Assembly (NCBI GenBank): GCA_964400735.1
Contig: CAYNVQ010000002.1
Location: forward strand, 1 to 64,000
Reading direction: 5' to 3'
DNA length: 64,000 nt
Source of the DNA: CAYNVQ01 sp964400735
Lineage (GTDB): Bacteria; Acidobacteriota; Aminicenantia; Aminicenantales; Aminicenantaceae
The notes beneath the pieces are model-generated. The model did not search any database. It had not been told where the DNA came from and saw only the letters and a program-made list of their open reading frames with translations. The first letter of the stretch is position 1, and every line of letters starts with the position of its first letter. A program made the position numbers and the translations under genes. Shown piece by piece: positions 7,868 through 16,955 of the stretch.

Positions 7868-10258
7868 TCAGGGAGCCCTCTTTCCTCGAGAGAGGGCTTC
7901 CTGCATTTCCCGTCCCAATGCGACATGGTGGCGGGATTTATCGTATTCCCCGAGGCGGTTATACAGGTCCGCCAAAACGAAGTGCGCAAGAATAGTCACC
8001 GAAGGCTCCGATTTCAACTTGAGGGCTTTTTCCCCGAGGGTGACGGCTTCGGAATAATTTTCTCCCTTGTCCATGTAAGCTTTGGCTAGGAAGACATAGG
8101 CTTCGGCGAAGTTTTCTTTTTTTTGGATACAGCTTTGAAATTCCGTTATGGCTTTGTCCAACTCTTTACTCTTGGCATAAAGAAGACCAAGATTATAATC
8201 CGGCTTATAGTTGAAGATGACGGTCTCCTGCTCCTTTTTATATTCCGATATGGCAAGGTCGATCTCTCCTCGGGCCTCGTGAAGAAGCGCCAGGTTGAAA
8301 TGGGCATTGCGAAGGGGGATATGCCTTTGGATATTGAGGGCAGCCTTGATCTCCCTTTCCGCATCGTCCAGCATGTTCTTTTTGAGGTAAACGGCTCCTA
8401 AATTGTTATGGAAAACAGGAGACTCAGGATCCATCCTGACACCGGATTCCAGATATTTTTGGGCCTCATCCAGCTCCCCTTTCGATTCATAAATGCCACC
8501 CAGGTGTAGATAAGGCTTGGTGTCTCGCTGGTCGAAAGCGATAAGCCTTTTGAAACCGACTATCGCCTCATCCAGCTGTCCCGAGTTTTTGTAGACGATG
8601 GCCAGTCCAAATATGGCATCGTAATAATCGGGATCGACCTCAAGGGCCTTTTTATACTCCTCTATGGCTTTTTCGAAACGATCTTGCTTGGAATAGATGT
8701 TGCCTAAAATGTAACGGGCTTCGAGGATCGAAGGATCTTTTTCGAGGACATCTGTTATTTTATCGATAGCCAATTCCGTTTTCTCTTCTGTCACCAGAAA
8801 CTGGGCGAGCTTGATCTCGTTGTATAGTTCGATCTTGTCTTTGGGATCGGCTAATGCTTGGCCTGTCCCTTTACTCGATGTCCGGAAAGAACCTATGTAC
8901 CCCAGAGCTTGAAGCTTTTCCAGAGAATCGCTGTCTATTCTTTTCGGGCCTGCCTCTTCAATCCCCCCAGATGAGTACTTTTGGATCAATGCATCGATCT
9001 GCCTTTTCATATCGTTAGCTAGAGTCGCCCTTTTGCCTATGATGTTCTCTGTCTCTCCGGGATCCACGGATGTATCATATAGTTCAGGGTTGGGAGCATC
9101 GATAAATTTGTATCGGCCTCGACGTATAGATCTCAGCTCGCTCCAGCCATAATGGTATCTTGGCCAATAGGTCTCGCTGTAGGCCTCACGTTCATCCTCT
9201 TCGCGATTACCCAGGATCAGAGAGAGCAGGCTCTCTCCCTGCACGGTTTCCGGGATATCGGCCCCCACCATATGGAGAATTGTCGGCATGATATCGACGC
9301 TTCTGACTTGTGCCTCGATGACGGCGCCTGCCAGCTTTGCTGAAGGGAATCTGATGATGAGGGGAACTCTGATGGCCGCATCATAGATAAAAAAACCGTG
9401 TGCACTTTCCTTATGCTCCCCTAGGCTCTCGCCGTGGTCCCCTGTGAATACGATTATCGTCTTATCCTGAAGACCTTTTTCTTCCAGAAAACCGCGAAAT
9501 TCTCCGATAAGCTGGTCCACATAGGCGATTTCCCCGTCGTAAAGGCCGAACCGCCGTCCACCGTACTGGGATTTGTAGGGTTCTGGAGGATCATAGGGCA
9601 TATGGGGATCGTAAAGGTGGATCCAGCTAAAAAATTTGGAATCCCGGTTTTCATCGATCCACCGCATAGCTTCGACCAGGACCTCATCTCCCCTCCTCTG
9701 CACGGAATCCAGGCTAACAGTCTTATACTTGGTGAGATCGAAATTGTCGTAATAATGATCGAAACCCTGATTGAGCCCCCAGCGGGAATCGAGGACAAAG
9801 GCCGCAACGAAAGCAGACGTGGCAAAGCCGCTGCTTTTCAGAACTTCGGCAAGGGTGTCATGCTTGTCGTCGAGATAAAAGCCTCCATTATCCCGGACAC
9901 CGTGATAGAGGGGGTATGTTCCCGTAAAAATCGAGGAATGGGAAGGAAGCGTCAGCGGCGTTTGAGCTGTCGTGAATTTGAAGAGGATCCCTTCTTCAGC
10001 AAGCCTGTCGATATTGGGTGTGTACAATCCCTGATATCCATAGCAAGGCAGGTGGTCCGCCCTCAATGTGTCGATGGTGAAAACAACGATATTAAAATCT
10101 TCGACAGGATCGGGTTTCATCAGCGCTTTATATGTTTCGAAGCTCTCGATAAATGGATCTTTTTTTAAACGCGGTTTGATGATTACAAAAAAAGAGACCG
10201 CCGTTATGAGGAGTACAAAAATCGTGAGAAATATGAAAAATTTTCTGTCGATTTTCAT
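7868..10258 (-). CDS. Membrane-anchored sulfatase-like hydrolase with C-terminal TPR array
   Basis: The 796-residue protein has one N-terminal membrane segment (residues 7-28). An alkaline-phosphatase-superfamily sulfatase domain follows, about 55-400: metal-binding VVFTIDTLRADH (57-69), a nucleophile loop PLTLPSHSSIFTG (101-113) and a second metal site VFTGDHGESLGEH. At the position of the formylglycine Cys/Ser (C/S-x-P-S-R) there is Thr103 (TLPSH), so normal sulfatase maturation cannot occur; a Thr nucleophile is used in LtaS/phosphoethanolamine-transferase relatives. From about residue 480 to the end there are roughly eight tetratricopeptide repeats (for example AIEEYKKALEVDPDYYDAIFGLA). 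GGGAGAACAA precedes the ATG. The substrate is unknown. The orientation is opposite to the neighbouring peptidase. Confidence 0.8.
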   Translation of the reverse strand: MKIDRKFFIFLTIFVLLITAVSFFVIIKPRLKKDPFIESFETYKALMKPDPVEDFNIVVFTIDTLRADHLPCYGYQGLYTPNIDRLAEEGILFKFTTAQTPLTLPSHSSIFTGTYPLYHGVRDNGGFYLDDKHDTLAEVLKSSGFATSAFVAAFVLDSRWGLNQGFDHYYDNFDLTKYKTVSLDSVQRRGDEVLVEAMRWIDENRDSKFFSWIHLYDPHMPYDPPEPYKSQYGGRRFGLYDGEIAYVDQLIGEFRGFLEEKGLQDKTIIVFTGDHGESLGEHKESAHGFFIYDAAIRVPLIIRFPSAKLAGAVIEAQVRSVDIMPTILHMVGADIPETVQGESLLSLILGNREEDEREAYSETYWPRYHYGWSELRSIRRGRYKFIDAPNPELYDTSVDPGETENIIGKRATLANDMKRQIDALIQKYSSGGIEEAGPKRIDSDSLEKLQALGYIGSFRTSSKGTGQALADPKDKIELYNEIKLAQFLVTEEKTELAIDKITDVLEKDPSILEARYILGNIYSKQDRFEKAIEEYKKALEVDPDYYDAIFGLAIVYKNSGQLDEAIVGFKRLIAFDQRDTKPYLHLGGIYESKGELDEAQKYLESGVRMDPESPVFHNNLGAVYLKKNMLDDAEREIKAALNIQRHIPLRNAHFNLALLHEARGEIDLAISEYKKEQETVIFNYKPDYNLGLLYAKSKELDKAITEFQSCIQKKENFAEAYVFLAKAYMDKGENYSEAVTLGEKALKLKSEPSVTILAHFVLADLYNRLGEYDKSRHHVALGREMQEALSRGKRAP

Positions 10259-10317
10259 TTGTTCTCCCTACTTTGATATAGAAATTTCAGCCGATTGTCA
10301 ATCCGGTCCTCCTTTAT

Positions 10318-10650
10318 TTGAAACAAAACGAATCCGGCCGTGCTAAGACTATCCTGCTCCCCTTTTCTCAAAGCGCAGAACCTAACTATAACCTCAGCCT
10401 GCTACTCGGGCAGGCCTTTCACAACCTCAAGGAATACGACCGAGCCGTTTCCGTTCTCGACAATGCAATATCTCACTTCGGGATAAACTCCCAGCTCCTT
10501 AATTCTCTGGGGGAAAGCTACCGGGCTTGGGGTAAAAAGGAAGAAGCCCTGAATGCCTGGAAAAAATCACTGGAGGTCGATCCTGCCCAGCCTTCGATAA
10601 AAAAAAAGATCGCTTTGCTGGAAAAAGAAAAAAAATCGACCACTCTGTGA
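10318..10650 (+). pseudogene. 5'-truncated TPR protein fragment
   Basis: The plus strand reads as the end of a TPR protein: YNLSLLLGQAFHNLKEYDRAVSVLDNAISHFG, then LLNSLGESYRAWGKKEEALNAWKKSLEVDP and a lysine-rich tail to TGA at 10648. About two and a half repeats are present. The frame opens after a stop at 10279 and its only initiator would be TTG at 10318, without a ribosome-binding site. I therefore read it as the 3' remnant of a longer gene rather than a real 110-residue protein. Confidence 0.5.
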
Positions 10651-11087
10651 CCCATGTAAGCTGAGATCGGAAGAACCGAACATATCCCCATCATACTGGA
10701 AGATAAGCAGATCGTGGCCCTCATCGGTTACAAAAAAAGGTCCCGATCCATCAACGAATCCGTACTGATGATCATTGCAGAAGAGAAAGGAAAGGCGTCG
10801 AACCTCATCCATCCCGAAACACTATATGCCATTTGTGAGCATTCCAAAACGAACTAGCATCCCATTTTCGACCATGCTAAAAAGGTTGCCTGTTGCCTTT
10901 GTACGCACGGCCCGGAATAGGAAACGCAAAGCGCTGCCTATTTTCAATCCAACGATACGCTGAGAGGGTTGATCCTGGATGCGATAGGCCGGAGGCGGCT
11001 GATCAGGCTGCCCGCCATGCCGATTGAGATCTGGCAAAACTCGCGAGAGGAATGGATCTCTGGCCCAGCAAAAGATGCAGCCCAGCC
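10651..11087 (+). other. Decayed sequence with an unidentified 65-codon stretch
   Basis: From 10663 to a TAG at 10855-10857 the plus strand reads as protein (HIPIILEDKQIVALIGYKK, then LMIIAEEKGKASNLIHPETLY), with no start signal. It vaguely recalls small DUF370/RemA-type regulators, but I do not claim that. Further protein-like pieces in shifting frames (10940-11040, for example DTLRGLILDAIG) follow and break repeatedly. No intact gene is supported. This stretch leads into dispersed repeat copy 2. Confidence 0.3.
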
Positions 11088-11175
11088 TTTTTCTCTGCTC
11101 TTTTGTCGATTTAAGGGCCGAGTCTATCTTGAACCTACTGATTTGGAGATATCGGGTGAATTGTGCTGTTTAAGG
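11088..11175 (+). repeat. Dispersed repeat, copy 2 (partial)
   Basis: About 85 bases, from a CTCTGCTCTTTT block through TATCTTGAACCTACTGATTT to GGGTGAATTGTGCTG, match copies at 5097-5310 and 12603-12815. The match ends abruptly near 11175, so the right part with the TTCCTATTTTT border is missing. No transposase sequence remains beside it. Confidence 0.55.
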
Positions 11176-11322
11176 TCTCATAAAACTTTTTGGCAGATCC
11201 CTTCCAAACGGAATTGTTCTTCTTAAAAACTATCGAGATCTTTTATGAAACTAGACGGATGAAAACATAGGTCCACCAGATATCAAAAACCTTTCATTTC
11301 TGTTAAAAAAAGAGAGGTCAAG

Positions 11323-12177
11323 CTAGTGTTTTTCGATATGGAGTCTTTTTCTCTGATAATCGAAAATGACATTGAAATTCTGAAAGAATTTATTTCCGAC
11401 TATTCCCGCATATCTCGATCCTGCAAACAAACCTTTTGCCGAAGTCGAGATGAATACTTCCATATCGACACATTCGAATCTTCCTATCCATACGGACTCG
11501 GCCAAAGCAGCAGCCGCGGTTTGGACATCGGCTTGGGTCTTAAATTCCTTTTCTTTGGTCTCTTCCAATATCGTGAAAAGTCCGTTTTTCTCTGCAAAAG
11601 GAGAATTGATGATCACATTGATCGGCGCTCCTGTGTCGATCACGAATTCCCCTTCGATCCGTTTACCTCCTGAAAACCTTATCGTCAACGGAACACTCGA
11701 GACCAAAGAATTCACTCTGATGGCTATATCATCACCATCCGTCAATACAACGAATTCTTCACTGTCGAAAAGGGAAAATACCCTTTTCTTATAATCGATT
11801 TTCACCTGGTATCGGCACAGAATATCATTGCCAATAACTCCATCGATTTTCATATCAAGAGCTTTGGATAGAGCCCCATCTTGGCTTATGCGATAGCTGT
11901 CGATCGTAAGTTTTCGTGCCCCCAGAACAAGAGTGATAGATTGTTCGTTATTAATGCGTTCCAAGACATCCTTGCTGATATTCATCGTTTGACAACCTGT
12001 ATCAAACAGCAAAGTTATGGAACCAGAAGATTCGATCGGCACAGAAAAAATTAAATAACCGGATTTTAACTCAAAGGGTATTTGCAAAAAAGGGGAGATG
12101 ACTCCGGCTTGACTCGACAAAAAGAATGTAGCTGCGATGCTTCCAATAACAACAGGGATAGTTATTTTGTTTTTCAC
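11323..12177 (-). CDS. Exported retropepsin-like aspartic protease with two DTG motifs
   Basis: This 284-residue protein starts with a signal or anchor segment (residues 6-25, ending FLSSQAG). It contains two aspartyl-protease-type active-site motifs: LLFDTGCQTMNIS near residue 55 and FVIDTGAPINVII near 178, each followed by a hydrophobic strand as in pepsin/retropepsin lobes. Bacterial members of this clan usually carry one or two such DTG lobes and act in the periplasm. The intervening part (IDGVIGNDIL, then YAGIVGNKFF) shows the G-(I/V)-(I/V)-G-N flap-side motif expected after each lobe. It is flanked on both sides by mobile-element debris, and no partner gene is obvious. Confidence 0.75.
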   Translation of the reverse strand: MKNKITIPVVIGSIAATFFLSSQAGVISPFLQIPFELKSGYLIFSVPIESSGSITLLFDTGCQTMNISKDVLERINNEQSITLVLGARKLTIDSYRISQDGALSKALDMKIDGVIGNDILCRYQVKIDYKKRVFSLFDSEEFVVLTDGDDIAIRVNSLVSSVPLTIRFSGGKRIEGEFVIDTGAPINVIINSPFAEKNGLFTILEETKEKEFKTQADVQTAAAALAESVWIGRFECVDMEVFISTSAKGLFAGSRYAGIVGNKFFQNFNVIFDYQRKRLHIEKH

Positions 12178-12233
12178 GATATATAAAACACAAGATATTG
12201 TTAATTGGTTACATCGTCATTCATTGTGTTTTT

Positions 12234-12575
12234 TGAATCATCCCCCTTGCCATGGCAGGGATCAACCGTCAGCGTCAACCGGAACACACAGTGTTTTACC
12301 GAGTATTCTTTTATAATTTCGAACGGTTCCTTGGTGAAGATGATAATCGTTTCGAGAAGGAGTACGGGTAGTTCCGTCCGGTACTCCAAGATGTTGTTGA
12401 GAAGTACCTCGACTGCGGCAATCACATGTTTGGCTTTGCTCGCATCCGGTGTCCTGACCGTGGGGAAGAGCGGCTGTTGATGTTTTCCTGCAAGACACGC
12501 GGATTTTGTCCATCATGTCATACCAAGAGAAGAGAGGAATGAGGAGAGTGGATGCGGAAGGAACTCCTTACGGTA
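12234..12575 (+). mobile_element. IS91-like transposase head, copy 2 (broken)
   Basis: This is a second copy of the IS91-like 5' part, clearly homologous to 2105-2411 and in the same orientation. It contains TAG at 12369-12371 in the YG-stop-FRP region. It reads on through GFARIRCPDRGEERLL and the intact zinc motif FCPSCHTKRREE, then has TGA where the family has Trp (REE-stop-GEWMRKELL). After GEWMRKELL, near 12565, similarity to transposases ends and the dispersed repeat begins. Roughly 1 kb including the catalytic Tyr domain must be deleted. Copy 2 keeps the zinc motif that copy 1 has lost. Confidence 0.75.
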
Positions 12576-12815
12576 GCCGAGGAGATGGGGGCATATTTTT
12601 TGGGCCTCTGTCTCTGCTCTTTTGCCGATTCGAGGGCCGAGTCAATTTTAAACCTACTGATTTGGAAGTATTGGGTGAATTGTGCTGCTTTTTGTGTTTT
12701 GACCTTGCTTTTTTTGGTGTGATACTGTTAATTTTGGATGTCAGAAGGTGGATATTGAGAGAAATTTTTAAATATTTGCCTCAAGCAAAAAAACGAATTT
12801 CCTATTTTTATATAG
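12576..12815 (+). repeat. Dispersed repeat, copy 3 (joined to IS91-like head)
   Basis: This is the longest copy of the repeat also seen at 5097 and 11088. It follows the transposase head without a gap and ends at the shared border TTCCTATTTTT (about 12805-12815). The head-plus-repeat arrangement looks like an element that lost its centre and kept both ends, about 580 bases in all. The next gene, V-ATPase subunit D, ends only about 50 bases further on. Confidence 0.55.
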
Positions 12816-12867
12816 CCGAAGACGAAAAGGACTTTCTCGCTCGCCGCAAAAAGTATCTATTTCATGA

Positions 12868-13479
12868 CTAGTGACTGCGGACGATCTCCTTGACCCGCAT
12901 GAGCTGGACCTGATAGGAACGCTCCATCTCCTCCAGCCTGCCGGAAATATAACGGATGGTCTCCTTGATGCTGGGAATCAGAATATGCTCCAGGGCATTG
13001 ACCCTTCTTCGGGTAACCTCGATCTCTCGGCTCAGAAGTTCCACCGCTTTCCAGAGGCGAGCCATCTCCATCAAATCTTCCATCATTTCCTGTATCTTCT
13101 TCACTCCGATGTCCAGCTCGGCTTCAGTGTTCAAAAGATCGTATTCGGATATCTTCCATTCCTGAATCTCGAACCGTGGTATGGATAGGTTGAAGACCTT
13201 CTCTTTTTTTATATCCAGAAAAAACTCGCCTTTGGGAAGGAGACGATCGAGTTCCTTTCGGGAAGAACGGCCTCGGGCCAGAACAAAAGAGAGGAGGGCC
13301 TTGTTCCACTTGGCGCTCATGCCGCCCTGGAGGTCATAAAGTCGGCGCATGATCTCCAAAAAACGGCGCATGATTTCTTCGAGCTTATCCTTGAGGAGTT
13401 TGTGTCCCCGCTCGGCCAGAACAAGGCGCCGCCGGAGCCGCAAAAGCTCCATCCTGTTGGGATTGACGTTTAACCTCAT
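12868..13479 (-). CDS. atpD: V-type ATP synthase subunit D
   Basis: Subunit D is the central rotor shaft of the V/A-type ATPase. The 203-residue product has the expected N-terminus (LNVNPNRMELLRLRRRLVLAERGHKLLKDKLEE) and is largely two long antiparallel helices, the second including RRRVNALEHILIPSIKETIRYI, which is the family signature. It is the last gene of the operon, and its start overlaps the subunit B stop by 4 bases, so translation is probably coupled. The length is normal for the family. Confidence 0.95.
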   Translation of the reverse strand: MRLNVNPNRMELLRLRRRLVLAERGHKLLKDKLEEIMRRFLEIMRRLYDLQGGMSAKWNKALLSFVLARGRSSRKELDRLLPKGEFFLDIKKEKVFNLSIPRFEIQEWKISEYDLLNTEAELDIGVKKIQEMMEDLMEMARLWKAVELLSREIEVTRRRVNALEHILIPSIKETIRYISGRLEEMERSYQVQLMRVKEIVRSH

Positions 13480-14864
13480 TTTTCTTCAGGATAGAATTTC
13501 TCCAGGTATTCGGGTCGTATCCTTTTGAGTTCTGCCCTCGGGATGGTTCGCAGCAGCTTCCATCCCAGATCGAGGGTCTCCGTAATGGAGCGCGCTTGAA
13601 ACTCGTCCTGCCGGACGAACTCGTCCTCAAAAAGGTCGGCAAACTCCAAGTAAAGCTTGTCGATATCCGTCAAGGCGGCCTCCCCGAGAATAAGGGCCAG
13701 CTCTCTAGCCTCTTTTCCCCGCGCGTAGCAGGCAAAAAGCTGGTTGAGCACATCGGCATGATCCAGCCTCGTTTTTCCTTCGCCTATCCCCTTGTCTTTA
13801 AGCCGGGAGAGGCTGGGAAGAACATCGATGGGCGGATAAATCCCTTTGCGGTGAATTTCCCGGCTGAGCATGATCTGTCCTTCGGTGATGTAACCGGTCA
13901 AGTCAGCGATCGGGTGGGTCTTGTCGTCTTCGGGCATGGTCAAAATGGGGATCATAGTGATGGAACCCGTTTTCTCTTTTATCCGCCCCGCCCTCTCATA
14001 CATCGAAGCCAGGTCGGTATAGAGATAACCGGGATATCCCCTTCTTCCCGGAATCTCTTTGCGGGCGGCGGATATCTCGCGAAGCGCCTCGGCATAGAAG
14101 GTCATATCGACCAGGATCACCAGAACATGCATGTCCAAATCGAAGGCCAGATATTCCGCACAGGTCAGGGCCAGCCTCGGTGTGGCGATCCTTTCGATGG
14201 GGGGTTCGTTGGCCAGATTGAGAAAGAGGACGGCCCGCTCCAGGGCGCCCGTGTTCCGGAAATCTTCGATGAAAAAATTGGCTTCTTCGAAAGTAATCCC
14301 CATAGCTGCAAAGACAACGGCAAACCGCTCTTCCTTTCCCAGAACTTTGGCCTGGCGGGCGATTTGGGCGGCAATTCGGGGATGGGGGAGTCCGCTTCCG
14401 GAAAAAAGCGGGAGCTTCTGCCCTCTGACCAGGGGATTCATGCCGTCGATGGAGGAAATTCCCGTCTGGATGAATTCCGAAGGGTAGTCTCGGGCTTGAG
14501 GATTGATCGGATTTCCGCTGATGTCGAGCATCTTATCGGCTATGATTTGGGGGCCTCTATCCTTGGGCCTTCCCGATCCATCGAACACACGGCCGATGAT
14601 TTCTTCTGAAACGCCAAGCTGCTGGGACCGTCCGAGGAATTTCACCCTGGATTTATCGACATCCAGGCCAACCGTTCCTTCGAAAACCTGCACGATGGCT
14701 CTTTCGGTGGATATGTCCAAAACCGTGCCGCGCCGCCGGAGGCCTTCCCCCGTCTCGATCTCCACCAATTCTCCGTACTTTACATCCCGAATCTTCTCCA
14801 CTATTACCAGAGGGCCTACGATGTTGGAAACAGTCATATACTCTTTAACCATTTGTTTCCTCAT
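13476..14864 (-). CDS. atpB: V-type ATP synthase subunit B
   Basis: This is the non-catalytic nucleotide-binding subunit of the V1 head (462 residues). The N-terminal beta-barrel starts YMTVSNIVGPLVIVEKI. The central domain has LPLFSGSGLPHPRIAAQIARQ in place of a Walker A loop, as expected for B subunits, then VVFAAMGITFEEANFF and the conserved YPGYLYTDLASMYERAGRI. The C-terminus carries the helical domain. ATG 14864 overlaps the subunit A stop; a second in-frame ATG at 14852, preceded by GAGGAAACAA, is an equally good start. Confidence 0.95.
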   Translation of the reverse strand: MRKQMVKEYMTVSNIVGPLVIVEKIRDVKYGELVEIETGEGLRRRGTVLDISTERAIVQVFEGTVGLDVDKSRVKFLGRSQQLGVSEEIIGRVFDGSGRPKDRGPQIIADKMLDISGNPINPQARDYPSEFIQTGISSIDGMNPLVRGQKLPLFSGSGLPHPRIAAQIARQAKVLGKEERFAVVFAAMGITFEEANFFIEDFRNTGALERAVLFLNLANEPPIERIATPRLALTCAEYLAFDLDMHVLVILVDMTFYAEALREISAARKEIPGRRGYPGYLYTDLASMYERAGRIKEKTGSITMIPILTMPEDDKTHPIADLTGYITEGQIMLSREIHRKGIYPPIDVLPSLSRLKDKGIGEGKTRLDHADVLNQLFACYARGKEARELALILGEAALTDIDKLYLEFADLFEDEFVRQDEFQARSITETLDLGWKLLRTIPRAELKRIRPEYLEKFYPEEK

Positions 14865-16618
14865 TCTTTGGCCTTCGCAAATTCCTTGAAGGCTTGATCG
14901 ATCTCTAAATAGACTCCGAGGAGTCCTTCGTCCTCTTCGGGGAGGTATTTCATTTTCGATATTTTCTCTCTGACTTTAAGAACCAGAATTCCCTCGAGGT
15001 TCCCTTCTTCCTCCAGCGCTTTGACGGACTGGTTGTGAAAATGAATGATGGCGCGAAGCATCAGATACTGCTTTCTCAATGAGGTGTAAGTGTCCTGGGG
15101 ATGGAAGGCATTTTGGTGGAGGAAATCTTCACGGATGGAGCGGGCTGACTCGAGGACGAGCCTCTCCCTGGCGGAAAGGGATTCCACCCCTACCAGCCTG
15201 GCTATTTCCTGCAACTCCGATTCCTCCTCAAGAAGCTGCATGGCCATTTGCCTGAGTTCGGCAAAGTCTTCCGCCACCTTATCCTTCCAATAATCCTTTA
15301 TATTTTCGGTATATAGGGAATAGCTGAGAAGCCAGTTTATGGCGGGAAAATGCCGCATGTTGGCCAGCCGGTCATCCAGGGCCCAAAAGACCTTCACCAC
15401 CTTCAAGGTGGACTGGACCACCGGGTCGGAAAGGTCTCCTCCCGGAGGAGAGACGGCTCCGATGACGCTCAGAGCGCCCTGCCTTTCTTCTGATCCCAGG
15501 CAGACGACCTTGCCCGCCCTCTCATAAAACTCCGCGATTCGGCTGGCCAGATACGCTGGATATCCCTCTTCTCCGGGCATTTCCTCCATGCGGCCTGAGA
15601 TTTCCCGGAGCGCCTCGGCCCAACGGCTGGAGGAATCGGCCATCAAAGCCACAGAATAACCCATATCACGAAAATATTCGGCAATGGTCATTCCGGTGTA
15701 GATCGAGGCCTCCCGGGCTGCGACCGGCATATTGGAGGTGTTGGCGATGATGATCGTGCGCTCCAGGAGGGGCCGGCCGGTATGGGGATCTATTAATTCC
15801 GGAAAACTCAACAGCAGGTCAGCCACCTCATTTCCTCTTTCCCCGCAGGCGACAAAAACAATGATTTGGGCATCCGACCATTTGGCCAACTGGTGTTGCA
15901 CCACGGTCTTCCCGCTTCCGAAGGGACCGGGAACACAGGCCGTCCCCCCTTTTGTCAAGGGAAAGAGGGTATCTAAGACCCTCTGTCCCGTGGACAGGGG
16001 TTCAATCGGCATCAGTCTTTCCCGAACTTCCCTGTTTTTTCTGATGGACCAGGCCTGGAACATTTTGACGTCTCTGAGCTGTCCTTCGACCCGAATCCTG
16101 GCCACCACCTCTTCCACAGCGAATTTCCCGCGCTTGATTTCTTCGATTTTACCAGAAGCGCCGAGAGGAGCCATTATCCTGTGTTTGATCAGGGGCGTTT
16201 CCTCAATCTCGCCCAAAAAATCCCCGGCCTGCACCTGTTGCCCTTTCTGGACCTGGGGAAGAAACTCCCATTTTTTCTTCCGGTCGAGAGGCGGGACCTC
16301 AATCCCCCGCGTCACGAAATCCCCTTCCTTATCCCTAATTATATCAAGGGGCCGCTGGATACCATCATAGATGGAACTGACCAGTCCGGGGCCCAACTCG
16401 ACACTGAGCGGTCTACCGGTCAAAAAAACAGGTTCATCCGGACCGATTCCCGTCGTATCCTCGTAAACCTGAATGAAGGCCTGGTCTTCTTTGAGTTCGA
16501 TGATCTCTCCGATCAATCCCAGCGCCCCGATCTTGACCATGTCGTACATCTTGGCACCAAGACATCCGGAGGCGACGACCAGAGGCCCGGCCACGCGTAT
16601 GATCTTACCTTGTTCCAT
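14861..16618 (-). CDS. atpA: V-type ATP synthase subunit A, catalytic
   Basis: This is the catalytic subunit of the V1 head (585 residues). The Walker A loop is GPFGSGKTV (231-239). The non-homologous insertion typical of A subunits lies between about 110 and 190 (WEFLPQVQKGQQVQAGD). Conserved segments FVACGERGNEVADLL, SSSRWAEALREISGRMEEMPGEEGYPAYL and GAVSPPGGDLSDPV are present. ATG 16618 has GAGAGGAAATC in front. It overlaps subunit F by 14 bases and subunit B by 4. In this family the complex can synthesise or hydrolyse ATP coupled to H+ or Na+ movement. Confidence 0.97.
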   Translation of the reverse strand: MEQGKIIRVAGPLVVASGCLGAKMYDMVKIGALGLIGEIIELKEDQAFIQVYEDTTGIGPDEPVFLTGRPLSVELGPGLVSSIYDGIQRPLDIIRDKEGDFVTRGIEVPPLDRKKKWEFLPQVQKGQQVQAGDFLGEIEETPLIKHRIMAPLGASGKIEEIKRGKFAVEEVVARIRVEGQLRDVKMFQAWSIRKNREVRERLMPIEPLSTGQRVLDTLFPLTKGGTACVPGPFGSGKTVVQHQLAKWSDAQIIVFVACGERGNEVADLLLSFPELIDPHTGRPLLERTIIIANTSNMPVAAREASIYTGMTIAEYFRDMGYSVALMADSSSRWAEALREISGRMEEMPGEEGYPAYLASRIAEFYERAGKVVCLGSEERQGALSVIGAVSPPGGDLSDPVVQSTLKVVKVFWALDDRLANMRHFPAINWLLSYSLYTENIKDYWKDKVAEDFAELRQMAMQLLEEESELQEIARLVGVESLSARERLVLESARSIREDFLHQNAFHPQDTYTSLRKQYLMLRAIIHFHNQSVKALEEEGNLEGILVLKVREKISKMKYLPEEDEGLLGVYLEIDQAFKEFAKAKE

Positions 16619-16955
16619 GATTTCCTCTTCTCTTCACCAATGAATCTGAACCAGTGGCTTTGATAGCCATATCCCTCATCATGTTTTCCAGATAGTCAGT
16701 TATCTTTCGATAATCGGAAAATCCGATGACCACGGGGACGAATTTCTTTTCTAAGGCTTCTCTTTCTTCACTCAGTGGAACGAGAAAGCTCTGATGGAGA
16801 AAACAGAGGGCGATCTTTTCTTTCTCCAGGCTTTCCAAAATCCGTTTCGCTTCATACATATCCCGGGGAGCATACGTTTCGATTCCCAACGCACGAAAAG
16901 CATAAATCATGTCCCCTTCTCCGATCACCGCAATCTTCTCAAAACCTTCAAACAT
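16605..16955 (-). CDS. atpF: V-type ATP synthase subunit F
   Basis: Subunit F is a small Rossmann-like stalk protein (116 residues) that binds subunit D in the central rotor. KIAVIGEGDMIYAFRALGIETY matches the family start, and EKIALCFLHQSFLVPL plus FVPVVIGFSDYR match the later strands. It overlaps the upstream subunit C gene by 8 bases and the downstream A gene by 14, so it lies inside the translationally packed operon. The length is slightly above the usual ~105. Confidence 0.9.
   Translation of the reverse strand: MFEGFEKIAVIGEGDMIYAFRALGIETYAPRDMYEAKRILESLEKEKIALCFLHQSFLVPLSEEREALEKKFVPVVIGFSDYRKITDYLENMMRDMAIKATGSDSLVKRRGNHGTR

Noticed and set aside
10663..10857. RemA/DUF370-like regulator fragment
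   Set aside because: Resemblance is vague and there is no start; it was left unnamed.
12506..12871. A 121-codon frame over dispersed repeat copy 3, read as a real small protein
   Set aside because: It is a chimaera of transposase remnant and repeat and runs into the V-ATPase gene end; the other repeat copies do not keep the same frame around the shared block.
13596..14609. A 337-codon open frame on the plus strand opposite the V-ATPase B gene
   Set aside because: It mirrors a strongly conserved gene, lacks a ribosome-binding site, and its translation has no recognisable domain.
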